Below, piece by piece: positions 12,500-23,762 of a stretch of DNA of 64,000 nt. The stretch's first letter is position 1. Each line of letters opens with the position of its first letter. The stretch spans positions 22,444,119 through 22,508,118 of the forward strand of contig CM077648.1 in NCBI GenBank assembly GCA_039707465.1. The letters run 5' to 3'. Under the pieces are notes generated by a model that saw only the letters and a list, made by a program, of their open reading frames with translations, did no database searches and had not been told where the DNA came from. The position numbers and the translations under genes were made by a program. Source of the DNA: Rhabdophis nuchalis. Lineage: Eukaryota; Chordata; Lepidosauria; Squamata; Natricidae.

Positions 12500-13460
12500 C
12501 CAGCTGTGGAGAGCCACTGCCCATCCTGCTTATTTGGGGGACCTTGATAAAGAACGGGAGGAAACACGACAGCCTCCCTCCGGGAATTCAGCATGGAGGA
12601 GATTTATTGTTTCAGCCCGTTCACAGGAACTCCTCCTGCTTTGGCAGGCGTCAGTGTTTTTGTTGCTCCGTTATTTTGTTCTTTAGCTGCAAGGGGTCAG
12701 GAAAGGTTGCTTAAGGGAACGGATCTCCCTTTAGAAGAGGTCACTTTGATAATAAATGTCGAAAATGTATTTTAAAAGGCATTCGCAACACACCCACTCG
12801 ACGAATGCTGCCATTACTATAAGAAACACGCTTCCAAACTTTTTAAAATAATGTTTGGTGAGCAGTTCCAATTAGGGAGAGGCTTGTATTGTGCAATTTG
12901 GGCTGCCATCTTTTAAATTCTACCTTAAGACGTGCTGTTCCCAAGAACGATTGAAGCTGAGGTCTACCATTAAGGCAGAATGAGTCAGTTTCCTCAGGCA
13001 GCCTACCTTGGGAAAAATGGAAGCCCATGCTTCCTAAATATACAGTGGAATAAACTGCTTGCTTTGCACGTTGAAGATTAAATTTCCATGTCAGCCAACT
13101 TCTGTATCTAGAATATGTGGGAGTAGAAGAGAGGAGGATTTTTATACGTTGCCTAAGACCATGGATATCTTTTAGCTTGGTTTTACTGAATTGTGACATT
13201 CTGTCCTGTTTTTCATCTAAATGCCCTCCATGTTGATAAATGTTGATTCAGTTTCAGTTGTGTGGGTTAAGTTTTATCCAGTCTATTATTAATATCGATA
13301 CCAATTTGGTACATTATTTCCTGGGAGTTAAATGTAAAGGGGAGACACATCTAGATATTGTCAAACACATAAAATCTGTTTTGCAATATTTATTAAACTC
13401 AGCAAGGGTTTTCATGTGAACATACAGCTATGGTATATATATATTGGGGGAGGGAGGAGT
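12500..13460. other. no recognised feature
   Basis: Unique-looking sequence. If the 12.3-kb exon is real, the part near 12400-12600 would be its 5' UTR and promoter. I see no canonical TATA box there. Confidence 0.4.
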
Positions 13461-13466
13461 TCATCC

Positions 13467-13852
13467 TGTTGGGAGAAATGTCCTCCTGGATTCAGCTCCA
13501 AGTGGGGAAAAAGACACTGGAGACATGGAAGCTGCTTGGAAAGATGGTTTAATGGTGGGCAGGATCACATGGCTTGAGTTGCTGAACAGAAAAGGGGGGA
13601 GGGAGTCACATGCTTGCAGATGTTGGGTGAAGAATAGAAAAGCAAGAAGGATCGAAAGTTCCTGGTTTTATATTCTCTGTTCCGTCCCATGTTCCTGTTT
13701 AAGAAATGTATTCGGATTGGTTGTCAACTCCCATGGGGCCATGCAGGGGCAACTCTTTCAATTGTGCTTTGAGTCCAAATTTGGTTCAGCATTGCTTTTT
13801 CCCAGGTGCCCTGTGGTGAGATGGGTAAAGGGCTAATCATGCCTTAATCCCA
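13467..13852 (-). mobile_element. solo LTR
   Basis: A 386-base block starting TG and ending CA, flanked by 6-base repeats TCATCC (13461-13466) and TCACCC (13853-13858), 5 of 6 matching. On the minus strand it has a TATA box (AATATAAAA, 13666-13674), then about 120 bases on an ATTAAA polyadenylation signal (13548-13553), then a U5-like segment. This order fits an LTR in minus orientation. No internal retroviral genes flank it. The 130-codon frame inside is incidental. Confidence 0.6.
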
Positions 13853-13858
13853 TCACCC

Positions 13859-14432
13859 TGGAGCTGAAGGGGGAACTCTTTGTTATGTAGAATAGACTGA
13901 TACAGCCTTTTTTTAATTGCCCTTTAACAAAGGTGGGAGCTATTAAGAGTGAGTCTGTTTCTTGCCTAAAAACATGTTTCTCTATTTTCTATCCAAGGAA
14001 CTATAATTTTCTGCCTTTTCAATATTTCCCAGAATATTTCATTTCTCTAGGAGAGGGGTGGGTGCTAACTTTCTACAATCCAAAATAAAATATTGCCACC
14101 TTTGTTTAAAACAATATCCTAATTTAAGGTAGGGATGAAAGAAGTGAAGCCCAGGGTGGCTGGATTAAAAAAGTTTAATATCTTTTTTGAAATTTTAGAG
14201 AAGTTTGTTGTGTAAATTGGCATTTGGCTTTGTAGTAAATTAAGGCACCTATTTCACCCCAAAAATATGGAGCCCATCGAAAATAACTATTGGCTCTACT
14301 CATATCAAATTGTTGCATTAAATCTGGTATATTATCAAGCTGACAGAAATTCCACACTTCTAATTTTTGTGGAATCCAAATGTTACCAAACCCTCAACAG
14401 GAGCATCTTCCGTGTCCTTTTCAATGTTTAGA
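13859..14432. other. no recognised feature
   Basis: AT-rich sequence with no clear signal. Confidence 0.4.
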
Positions 14433-14440
14433 GTTCAGAC

Positions 14441-14538
14441 CAGGGGTTCCCAAAGTTGGCAACTTGAAGCTGGTTGGCTGGAGAATTCTGGGAGTTGAAG
14501 TCCACAAGTCTTCAAGTTGCCAAGTTTGGGAACCCCTG
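14441..14538. mobile_element. hAT-type foldback MITE
   Basis: Left CAGGGGTTCCCAAAGTTGGC, right GCCAAGTTTGGGAACCCCTG. Eight-base duplications GTTCAGAC (14433-14440) and GTTTAGAC (14539-14546). The central part of the hairpin is partly deleted compared with the 18414 copy. Confidence 0.88.
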
Positions 14539-14747
14539 GTTTAGACTATCCACTAGATATGGGGTGTCAAATGTGCGTCATCATGGAAGCATCATATGAC
14601 GTATTATGACTTTTCTATCTTCACTAAACTGGGCATGGGTGTGACACATCTGGCTCATGAGCGACAAGTTTGACAGGCCTGCACTAGATGATAAACATAG
14701 ACATTTATTGCATTAAAGCCATGTTACTCTTCTGGAAATTTAAAGAA

Positions 14748-15175
14748 AGAAGAGGGAGTCAAGCTATTCTCCAAAACACCTGAAGGCAAGACAAGAAGCA
14801 ATGGATGGAAACTAATCAAGGAGAGAAGCTACCTGGAATTAAGAAGAAATTTCGTGACAGAACAATTAACCAATGGAACAATTTGCCTCCAGAAGTTGTG
14901 AATGCTCTAACAATGGAAGTTTTTAAGAAGAGATTGGACAACCAATGGTATAGGGCAGTGTTTTTCAACCTTGGCGACTTTAAGTCCTGTGGATTTCAAC
15001 TCCCAGAATCCCCAAGCCAGCTACGGGGCTGGGGGATTCTGAGAGTTGAAGTCCACAGGACTTAAAGTCGCCAAGGTTGAGAAACATTGGTATAGGGTTT
15101 CCTGCCTGAGCAGGGGGTTGGACTAGAAGACCATGAAGGTCCCTTCCAGCTGTTATTTTATTCTATTCTAAACTT
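14748..15175 (+). mobile_element. CR1 LINE 3' end, split by a hAT MITE
   Basis: CR1 C-terminal codons (SNGWKLIKE-like) and 3' UTR run from 14748 to 14955, stop at an inserted hAT element, and resume at 15090 with GTATAGGGTTTCCTGCC. The tail is TTCTA-like (15163-15172). Confidence 0.85.
14956..15089. mobile_element. hAT-type foldback MITE inside CR1
   Basis: Left CAGTGTTTTTCAACCTTGGC, right GCCAAGGTTGAGAAACATTG. Perfect 8-base duplications GTATAGGG at 14948-14955 and 15090-15097, which are CR1 sequence, so this insertion is later than the CR1. Confidence 0.93.
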
Positions 15176-15179
15176 GAGG

Positions 15180-15712
15180 CATTTTGTGAGAAACTGTCAG
15201 ACAAAGGCCCCTACTACAGGTCAATGAGTTCCACATTGTATTCCAGACTAATTAAAAGGGAAAGAGTGAATCAATTTCCTCAACATGTTGCTGTTGTTGT
15301 TTTTTAAATGGAAATATTGATTATTATTATTTTTTACTGGAAGCAAAATATAAGCCATATGTAAGGCTTCATTTTCCAAAAGAACACAAACTCAACTTCT
15401 TGTAGCACTAATTACATCTTGATCCAAATTTTATGTTAGGTAAAATCAGCAATGAAAATGAAGAGACGCTGAAGTAGGATAGGAACAAGTAAATCATTCA
15501 GTATCTGCCAAAAAAATGTGTTTCAGCCTTTATAATTATGAAATAATTCATGTAGCAATATTGTAGCATCTGGGCAAAGCACGTATTCTGAAATTATTAT
15601 TAGCATCATAACCAAGGACAGTTAATATCACATGCCATTGGATATATCAAAGGTGAGATGATCCAGGCGATTTTTATAGATGGAAGCAATCATTTAATAG
15701 GAAGCAAAAATA
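15180..15712. other. no recognised feature
   Basis: AT-rich, apparently unique. Confidence 0.4.
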
Positions 15713-15720
15713 CATATAAT

Positions 15721-15808
15721 CAGGTGTGGGATTCTACCAGTTGGGAGCGGTTTGGGCGAAGTGCACGCTCAGCGAACCGGTTGTTACACCAGATGAATCC
15801 AACCACTG
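15721..15808. mobile_element. very short hAT MITE
   Basis: Only 88 bases: left CAGGTGTGGGATTCTACC, right GAATCCAACCACTG. Duplications CATATAAT (15713-15720) and CATATACT (15809-15816), 7 of 8. Confidence 0.8.
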
Positions 15809-16041
15809 CATATACTTATCATTGGGCCAAGAATAGGTAACCAAGTGCCTTCCAGATATTTTGGACTATATTTCATAAATTCTGACTATTACCTATGCTA
15901 ACTAAGTCTGGAAGGCTTTGAGATGTTGACTTCTACCCCTACTCTCCCCCTAGTTTGGGAGATGTCTTTTTGGTTTCTGGGGTGGAAAGGAAGTTATAAA
16001 AATGATAACTGATAATTATATACACAAGATTTTATTCAAAT

Positions 16042-16345
16042 AATAATAATTAATTAATAATAATAATTTATTAGATTTATAAACCGCTCCCGTCTCCCCG
16101 AAGGGACTCGGGGCGGTGTACAGGAAAATTAAAAAACCATCTAAAAACATACAATATATCCAAAGTTAAAATCGAATTAAATTACCCTGTACTAAAATTT
16201 AAGAACATTAAAATTACAACCCAGCCTATGCTAAAATTCCTCTAAAATCTAACATCCATTTAGGTGTTTGGCAGATGTTATATTACAAAAGTCTAAACTA
16301 TTACGCAAGACCAGCTTGCTGAAAAAAATATGTTTTAAGTGATTA
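16042..16345 (-). mobile_element. L2-clade LINE 3' end, inverted
   Basis: The minus strand carries the L2 UTR and terminal motif (CACCGCCCCGAGTCCCTTCGG at about 16096-16118 in reverse) with an (ATT)n tail at 16042-16070. Confidence 0.8.
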
Positions 16346-16513
16346 GGCTGAAATATTTTTATTCTTCAAACTGTAATATACCAGCCCCTCTGGATAGCCT
16401 TGTTCAGTGGAAAACTGAGTAAACTATCTGCAGATATTAATATTGAGTCAATGAGCAGTGCCCCTTTGAGCTGCTTCTGTCTTATGTGGTCATGATACTA
16501 GATTCATCAAAGA

Positions 16514-16956
16514 CAGTGATGGCGAACCTATGGCACGCGTGCCACAGGTGGCACACGGAGCCATTCGGCAGGGCACGCGAGGCGTTGTCCTGTCAGCTGG
16601 CCAGCGTGCATGTACGTGCTGGTCAGCAGATTCAGCCATTTTTCAAGCCATTTTTCACCCTCTCCAGGCTTTATAGGAGCCTGGGGAGGGCGAAAACAGC
16701 TCTCTGGAGGCTTTAGGGAAGCTCCTGAAGCCTCTGGAGGGCCTCCAAGTGGGCTCTTTTCGCCCTCTCCAGGCTCCTATAAAGCCTCTGGAGCCTGGGG
16801 AGGGCGAAAAAAACATGTAAAAAATGGGGGGGGGGAGCGCCTATCATGCACACTGGGGGGGGGCGCATTGCATTATGAGTGCAGCACGCCGGCGCACGAT
16901 GCCACTGTGCTCCCCATTCTTATGGCACGTGAGCCTAAAAAGGTTCGCCATCACTG
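16514..16956. mobile_element. hAT element, CAGTGATGGCGAACC family
   Basis: Left CAGTGATGGCGAACCTATGGCACG, right AGGTTCGCCATCACTG. Duplications ATCAAAGA (16506-16513) and ATCTAAGA (16957-16964), 7 of 8. The interior is GC-rich with inverted AGGCTCC/GGAGCCT blocks. The ends resemble the widespread OposCharlie-like hAT group; that name is from memory of the terminal motif. Confidence 0.88.
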
Positions 16957-17160
16957 ATCTAAGAAATTCCATTCTGGATTAAGACTCCTGGCAATAGCTC
17001 ACAAAGTAGTAAATTAATAGAGCAGGGTAATCACAGGTTCCCTTTGGAGCTTCCCATCTTTCTTCTCCTGGACAGCAGGAGAAGGACAGCAGGACAGCAA
17101 CTGACAATTGCTTTTATTCATGTGGTGGATATTACTGGACACACAGACACACACTTAAAA

Positions 17161-17162
<2 letters not shown>

Positions 17163-17192
<30 letters not shown>
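17163..17192. repeat. (GT)n microsatellite
   Basis: About 15 uninterrupted GT units. Confidence 0.95.
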
Positions 17193-17195
<3 letters not shown>

Positions 17196-17279
17196 CGCCA
17201 AAGCACACAGATCCAGCACACACCTTTAAAATATAAAAATGTATTTCATGCTTCCCAGTTAGTTTCTGGTGTTTTCTAA

Positions 17280-17626
17280 AGCTAAAAGTTCCCCCACACA
17301 TATGTGCTAGTAGTTCCTGACTCTAGGGGGCGATGCTCATTTCCGTTTCAAAGCCGAAGAGCCAAAGCTGTCCAAAGACGTCTCCATGGTCTTGTGGTCA
17401 GCATGACTAAATGCTGAAGGTGCACGAAACGCTGTTACCTTCCCACCAAAGGTGGTTCCTATTTTTCTACTTGCATTTTTGCATGCTTTTGAACTGCTAG
17501 GTTGACAGAAGCTGGCACAAGTAATGGGAGCTCACTCCATTACGCGGCGCTAGAGATTCAAACCGCCGAACTGCCAACCTTTCTGATCGACAAGTTCATT
17601 GTCTTAGCCACTGAGCCACCGTGTCC
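17280..17626 (-). mobile_element. Sauria-type tRNA SINE (Bov-B-tailed)
   Basis: Read on the minus strand: a tRNA-like head with CTCAGTGGCTAAGAC and a B-box-like GGTTTGAATCTC, the body CCAGCTTCTGTCAACCTAGCAG and TGGGAAGGTAACAG, and a tail around GCCCCCTAGAGTCAGGAACTACTAGCACA. The tail resembles Bov-B 3' ends, which is how such SINEs are thought to borrow the LINE machinery. Confidence 0.85.
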
Positions 17627-17679
17627 CTTCTGGTGACTTCTAGAACAGACTTTATCAGGAATGCTATGCTAGTACAAAG

Positions 17680-17815
17680 CAGGGGTGTCAAACTCGGGGG
17701 CCACAGACCAGATGCGTCAGAGTCTTGCCACCCCCACCCACGTTTTAGCAAAGGGGGAAAAAAATCATGATATGTCACATGATTGTAACGTGACGCCTTG
17801 AGTTTGACACCCCTG
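17680..17815. mobile_element. hAT MITE, CAGGGGTGTCAAACTC family
   Basis: Left CAGGGGTGTCAAACTCG, right GAGTTTGACACCCCTG. Duplications GTACAAAG (17672-17679) and GCACAATG (17816-17823), 6 of 8. Confidence 0.87.
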
Positions 17816-18413
17816 GCACAATGGTTTTAACATTTGTCTTGACAATAGAGAATGAGTAGAACAATGATGAAATGGTGCACTGCTGGACTTATTTTTAAAA
17901 ATCTGAGGGGAAAAAATGTAGTTCAGAGAAAGAAAAATGACATTCAGAAAAAAAAACCAGTGTTTAAGCAGCAATCTTTTTATCTACAAGCCGAGTTAGC
18001 TGTAGAAGTCATTAGAAACCATGGTAACAGTTACCTCAGTTGCAGAGGAATTCCTGCCTCTGTGAAGTAGCCAAAGAACTGTTGGAGTTAGCTTGTAGCA
18101 AAGTAAAATACAGAAGCCAAAATGGACAGGGGAGCTCAAGCAACACAAGGGAAAAAGAAAAACCGCAGCCAAAAATATATCTGGAGGTCATACTTGATGC
18201 AGGGTTGAATACAGAGTGATGATGTATGTTCCTACCCTTCAACAATGGTTGCCAGCACATTCTAGTGAAGAGTCAATTGGGAAGTACGATTAAATCCAAT
18301 GAAATGAAAAGGAACTAGTAAAAGTGGAAAAAAACTTAATGAATGTTTGCAGAACCACAAATATGAGAGCAGATTGATGAAGCTGGGTCAAAGATATGTT
18401 CTTCGGCTTAGAC

Positions 18414-18548
18414 CAGGGATGTCCAAACTTGGGAACTTTAAGACTCGTGGACTTCAACTCCCAGAATTCCCCAGCCAGCTATGCTGGCTAGGGAATTCCG
18501 GGAGTTGAAGTCCACGAGTCTTAAAGTTCCCAAGTTTGGACATCCCTG
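18414..18548. mobile_element. hAT-type foldback MITE
   Basis: Left CAGGGATGTCCAAACTTGGG, right CCCAAGTTTGGACATCCCTG, arms complementary almost throughout. Perfect duplications GCTTAGAC at 18406-18413 and 18549-18556. One of the best preserved copies. Confidence 0.95.
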
Positions 18549-18556
18549 GCTTAGAC

Positions 18557-19209
18557 CTTGAGATCTAATAAACTCTAGTTATAAGAGAAACTATATAAAC
18601 TTCTTGAAAGCAATTTCAGTGTTACGAGATTTAATATCTGAGACTAGTGGTGTGTTTTTCTTTGCTTGAACCAAATTGTAACCTGCTATTTATTACAGAA
18701 GTTTGGCCTAAGCTTGTGGCTCTTTTAGTATCTTATTAATTCACTCCTCAAAAGTGTCTCTGCCAATGATGTTTTGATGTTCCAGGGAGCGTTTTCCCTG
18801 CATGTTTATTTAATCGAGTGTAGACTTCTATATTAGGGAGCAGAACTTACCAGGAACTTACCAGGAAATGTGGCTAGAGTGCCAAAAATGTCTAGGTCAA
18901 ATTTCTGTCATAGAATAATGACTGATTAGTATCTTAAAAGAAATTACAATTTCCTCGTAGTTGCTGTTGCTAATTGTGCATTTCAATTAATGTTTTCCTT
19001 TATTTTAAATCACATACCAAATTTAGATAAAGTTTTGCGTTAGCTTTCTAGCCCGAAAGTTTTGCATTACCAAATCAATTTCGTGTTTAACTTGGCCAAT
19101 TTCTTTATCCAAGAAAATAATAATGTTAATTCATATCCTTTGTATCTTGATATTTTATACTTGGGCATCCATCGTAGCTAAAATGAACTTGGATATTTTG
19201 TGATTCAGA
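18557..19209. other. no recognised feature
   Basis: AT-rich, apparently unique. Confidence 0.4.
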
Positions 19210-19345
19210 GTTTGATATTTAATAGGTTTTAAATTTTTTGTATTTTTGTATTATTTTGTATGTATTTTAAATTCCTATGCGCCGCCTTGGGTCCTTTTGG
19301 AGAAGGGCGGGATATAAATCAAATAAAACTCAAAAACTCAAAACT
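19210..19345 (+). mobile_element. L2-type LINE 3' tail
   Basis: Contains GCGCCGCCTTGGGTCC, GAGAAGGGCGGGATATAAATCAAATAAA and a short ACTCAAA-rich tail. Only the end of the element is present. Confidence 0.7.
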
Positions 19346-19679
19346 CTTTGAGAAATCACTCATTGTTTTAACATTCTGTGTGAATGAAGCAACCTTGTTT
19401 CCATGTCACACACTTATTTGAATCCTGGAATTGTATTGTGTGAACTCAACCAACCAACTCAACCAATGGGAAGCAATGTGCAAAAATCTTGCCTTCTGGT
19501 AACATCATAAACCCATTAAATTGCTGGAACTATGGAACTACTTTCCATAAATACAGTTTTTTGGTATCAGTTGTTTTTGTTTTGCTTTTGTTCCTTCCTG
19601 TTTATTTCAGATTCTTTATATTTAAATTCTTTAAATTCTTAAGCTTATGATTAAAATTTTCTTTCATTTTCTTTCATTC

Positions 19680-20670
19680 ACGGGCCTGGATGGGGAGTAA
19701 CAAACTTCGACTCAATCTGTCCAAGACCGAGTGGCTGTAGTTTCCGACGTCCCGGTACAGCCAGTTGATGCCATCACTGGCCATCGGGGGTGAACTGTTA
19801 GCCCCTGTGGAAAGGACCTGCAACCTAGGCATCCTCCTGGACGGCCATCACATGGTCCATGGAGGACCATGTGATGGCCGTGGCCAGGGGGGCTTTTTAC
19901 CAGGTTCGCCTGGTACGCCAGTTGCGCCCCTTTCTTGACCAGGACGCCCTCCGCACAGTCACCCAAGCACTCGTGACGTCCCGTCTAGACTACTGCAATG
20001 CTCTCTACATGGGGCGCCCCTTGAGGTGCACCCGAAGACTGCAGCTAGTACAGAATGCTGCCGCGCGGGGGATTTTGGGAGCCTCATGGCATTCCCATGT
20101 ATCACCTCTCCTGCGCGAGCTGCACTGACTACCTGTGGTTTTTCGGGTGCGCTTCAAGGTGCTGATAACCATCTTTAAAACGCTCCATGGAACAGGGCCT
20201 AGTTATTTGCGAGACCGTCTCCTACCTCATACATCCCTTTGACCGATTCGCTCCCATAGAGAGGGCCTTCTCCGGGTGCCATCTGCCGGGCAGTGCAGGC
20301 CCAGCCCTCTCGAACGACCTACCCCCCGAACTCCGGACCACCATGGACCTCCGCTTCTTCCGTCAACGTCTGAAGACCTATTTCTTTCATCTAGCTGGCC
20401 TAGCCTAGTTCCCGAGACCACCCCTAGTGACTGAGTTTTAAATTGTTTTAAATGGATTTTAATTTGTTGGTAATTTTTCTAGGATATTTTTAGCACAGGC
20501 CACCACAAATTTAATTAGATTTTACTGTTTGTAGTCGTATTTATTTATATGTTTGTATTTATTTAAATGTTGTACTTTTACTTTTTAACTTCCTGTGCAC
20601 TGCCCTGAGTCCCTTTGGGGGAGATAGGCGCGGTATAAAAATCAAATCAAATCAAAATCAAATCAAATTT
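19680..20670 (+). mobile_element. L2-clade LINE, 5'-truncated, degenerate
   Basis: About 990 bases covering the same region as the 1950-2705 copy plus more upstream. Blocks TSRLDYCNALYMG and LQLVQNAAARGILG read in one frame; the following part is in others because of indels and stops (for example a stop in the LHWLP-equivalent block near 20128). It ends with the GCACTGCCCTGAGTCCCTTTGG motif and (ATCAA)n. Confidence 0.82.
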
Positions 20671-20887
20671 AGAATTGAAGGCAGAATCATACAGTGTTTC
20701 CAGACTTGTCTATAGTAATAACTTAAAAGTATCTAATGAGCAAATGATTACAAAGTGAGATTTGTCTTTTCAAAATCTCCATTATCGTTCTGGGCAAAGT
20801 AGCTAATGTCTTCTGTTACTCAAACTCACAGAAAACTACTGCACTGCAGTCTATTTGCAAGAAACAGCTGTCTGGAGCACACATGGG

Positions 20888-21499
20888 TAAGGTGACCAGA
20901 TTTTCAAACTCCCAAAGCGGGACAACGTCGATGGGGGGGGGCACGCTCCGGCGCGGCACGCGCCTGTGCAGAGGGCGTCGGGGCAGGGGCACGCTCCCAC
21001 CCACCAACACGGGGCCCTCTTTAAAGGCAGCGGCGGCCTGGCCTGGCGGCGCAGAAAGCCACCGGCTGGGGCGGGGAGGGGAAAGGCGGCCTGAGCCGGC
21101 CGCTATCATGCCAGCGTGATGGGCCGAGCTGAAAGTGGCCGTGTCGGGCCGCCTTCCCCCTTCCTGCCTGAGCCAGCGGCTCTCAGCACCACCAGTCCAG
21201 GCCACCACCGCTGCCTTTAAAGAGGGCCCCGCGGGGGCGGGTGGGAGCACGCCCCCTCCCCAACGCCCTCTGCGCCTCCCCCTCTCCACAGCCCCGATTT
21301 ATTTATTTTATTTCATCAAATTTATACCCCGCCCTTCTCCTTGTTAGGACCCAGATGCCCTCCCCGCCCAAGCCGGCGCTCTCAGCTATCCGTGCCCACC
21401 GCCTGCCCACAAAAAGTGGGACATTTTGAAGAGGCGGCAGGACATCTGCTGGTGAACTGCGGGACTGTCCCGCCAGAAGCGGGACGTCTGGTCACCTTA
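20888..21499. mobile_element. GC-rich foldback hAT element
   Basis: A 612-base element with ends TAAGGTGACCAGA and TCTGGTCACCTTA, flanked by perfect 8-base duplications CACATGGG (20880-20887 and 21500-21507). Inside is a long inverted repeat: CCCTCTTTAAAGGCAGCGG near 21013 pairs with CCGCTGCCTTTAAAGAGGG near 21208. CpG-rich in an AT-rich setting. The 157-codon minus frame inside is a GC artefact. A short inverted L2 tail (about 21296-21342) lies in the right part. Confidence 0.85.
21296..21342 (-). mobile_element. L2 LINE tail fragment inside hAT
   Basis: ATTTATTTATTTTATTTCATC followed by TATACCCCGCCCTTCTCC is the reverse of the L2 3' terminus. It is either an insertion or part of the element as it spread. 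Confidence 0.6.
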
Positions 21500-21654
21500 C
21501 ACATGGGCTATCTCCTGTCATTTCCTTTTTCGGGAAAGGTACCAAAGAACCAGGCTACTCATTGGTTCCTTAGTCTTTGCCACAGTTGTCAGCTGTTTTC
21601 AGTTCATCATTCTTCTCCCTGTCGTCCCAGGGGTATTTTTTTAATTTCAGGCAC

Positions 21655-21872
21655 ATGTAGTTCTTAACTTATAATCTTTTGTTTAATGACAGTTTACACT
21701 TGTCAGCCTGCTTCTGACAATCAAAATCAATTAAGCATGTGATTGCTTATCAACTTCAGTAAAAATGGTCATAAAAACAAATCTGGTCACAAAATGATAT
21801 GCTTAACTGTATAGGTTAACAATCAAAATTCTGTTTGTAATTGTGGTTATAAATGGACAACTACCTGTAATG
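21655..21872. mobile_element. degraded copy of the 'TTAGCAAC/CATGTGATC' DNA element
   Basis: Shows scattered motifs (GTTTAATGACAG, GCATGTGATTGC, GGTCATAAAAACA, AATTGTGGTTATAA) matching the better copy split at 52185-52244 and 53957-54255. Strongly diverged. Confidence 0.45.
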
Positions 21873-21961
21873 ATGATAAACATTAATATATTTTCTATTT
21901 CAAATTATTTCCAACTACCCCTTTAGCGGTTGTTATTTCCAGTTTTTTTTTTTAAAGAAAC

Positions 21962-22262
21962 TAGCTTATAACCATAAATAAATACCCAGTGTTGCCTGGG
22001 TATTTATTTATAGGGAGAAAATGTCTGGACCAAACTTAATTTCTAATGTTGGATTTTCCCCCTTACTGGAGGGAGTCCCCTTGTGGAGCATGGTGAAGCC
22101 ATTACTATGGCAACTCCATTGCGCTGTACAGTAAAAGTCATTTTAAAGCACAACAGGCTGTATCTTAACAGAACACACACCCCAGGGGGTGTGGGGGTGT
22201 CCTATCCCCACAGTATGTACCAGGTTTCGTTAAAATTGTTCAATGCATTCCAGAGTTATGCT
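21962..22262 (+). repeat. interspersed repeat with microsatellite tail (family A)
   Basis: Begins near AACTAGCTTATAACC, includes TGGGTATTTATTTATAGGGAGAAAATGTC, AATTTCTAATGTTGGATTTT, GTACAGTAAAAG and CAACAGGCTGTATCTTAACAGAACACAC, and ends at CCAGAGTTATGCTGGAA. Two other copies are 57512-57962 (+) and 59673-60045 (-). In every case the end after GAGTTATG leads into a microsatellite. The class is not known to me. Confidence 0.65.
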
Positions 22263-22263
22263 G

Positions 22264-22264
22264 G

Positions 22265-22298
<34 letters not shown>

Positions 22299-22358
22299 CA
22301 TTTAGATAGACAGACAGACAGACAGATAGACAGACATAGAAAGACAGATAGACAGATT
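22264..22358. repeat. (CA)n and (GACA/GATA)n microsatellite
   Basis: About 17 CA units, then GATAGACAGACA-type tetranucleotides, directly attached to the family A repeat. Confidence 0.93.
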
Positions 22359-22778
22359 ACCTATTAAACATACAATGTCAAGGTTCCAACTGACATACCC
22401 AGTCAAGCAAGCATGGACGAGACATTCCAATCTCTTAATGCAAAACTTACCAGTAACTGAGTTCATCATTTTGGCACAGATTAAAGCAAAACCAGCTCTG
22501 ACTAAGTCTCACCCATATAGTTAAAGTATAGAATTCTCTCTCCCCGGGGCTGTGTAGGTCACATTGTTCAATTGAGTGTCCATGCATTATTATGAGAAAG
22601 TGTCTGTGAATCTCTTAAACACCTGTTGAAATGTCCTTGGTTCTCATGGATGGTATTCTTGATGTCAGGAGCATACGTTTCATTTCACCCTTCCCTCCCC
22701 CCTAGTTTGTTGGCAAGCTGAGAAATGGTAATAGTTGCAACAGGAGAAACAAGCTTTGAACTTGACACAGGGACACAT

Positions 22779-23445
22779 CGGGGTAAAATGCTACCGGTTT
22801 GGACAAATCTGCCCGAACTGGTAATAAAAAATGCTACTGTTCGCCTGAACCGATAGTAATAAAATGCTTTAAAAAGTTAAAAAAAGTTCTGATGATCAGC
22901 TGTGCAACAATCAGCTGTGCTGTGTGATTGTCAGAACTTTAAAAAAAACCTTTTTAAAGCATTTTTTTAACTACATATTTGCCTGAAATGGTGATAAAAA
23001 AAATGGTTTAAAAAGTTAAAAAAAAAGGTCTGACAATTAGCTGTGCCTCCTCGGAACTTTTTTTTAAAAAAAGTTAAGCATTTTTTTTTACTACCAATCA
23101 GCTGTTCCTGATTGTCTGTGAGGTTCCTGCCTGTTGCAGGGGACATTTTCTGTGAAGTCCAGCTGTTTTTACATTGTGTGTCAGTCAGTTGTGCAGCTTT
23201 TGTGTTATAAAGTGTGATAGTTGGTTTTTGAGCTCTCTGTGACTGTGAGGTTCCTCCTTGTTGCAGGGGACATTTTGTGTGAAGTCCAGCTGCTTTTACA
23301 TTGTGTGTGAGAGTCAGTTGTGCAGCCATCCCCAATCGATCACATGACTACCAAGCCATGCCTGTCCGTTCATATGACCACCAAGCCACACCCACCAAGC
23401 CACACCCACAGAACTAGTAGGGAAAATCTTTGAATTTCACCACTC
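22779..23445. mobile_element. hAT element with internal subrepeats
   Basis: The insertion is bounded by GGACACAT at 22771-22778 and 23446-23453 (perfect). The right end is TTTCACCACTC; the left end is degraded. A ~85-base unit (GTGAGGTTCCT.TTGCAGGGGACATTTT and following) occurs twice, near 23119 and 23246, and a TTAAAAAGTTAAAAA unit recurs between 22868 and 23078. It ends with ACCAAGCCACACCCA units. Confidence 0.78.
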
Positions 23446-23487
23446 GGACACATCAAATTTACAATATTTGGATTGTATGAACTGAAC

Positions 23488-23662
23488 CAGTGGTGGGTTT
23501 CAAATTTTTTAGAACCTACTCTGTAGGTGTGGCCTATTTTGTGGGCGTGGCTTGCCAGTCATGTGACAGGGTGGAGTGGCCACCTTTTAAAATGTGGTGA
23601 AACTCATTTAACAATGCTCTTGCTTAGCAACCAAAATTTTGGACTCAATTGTGATGATAAAT

Positions 23663-23696
<34 letters not shown>

Positions 23697-23699
23697 TTC

Positions 23700-23762
<63 letters not shown>

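Noticed and set aside
13444..13836. 130-codon plus frame
   Set aside because: Antisense to, and inside, the solo LTR; no recognisable protein.
20816..21289. 157-codon minus frame
   Set aside because: GC-rich hAT foldback; arginine/proline-rich artefact.
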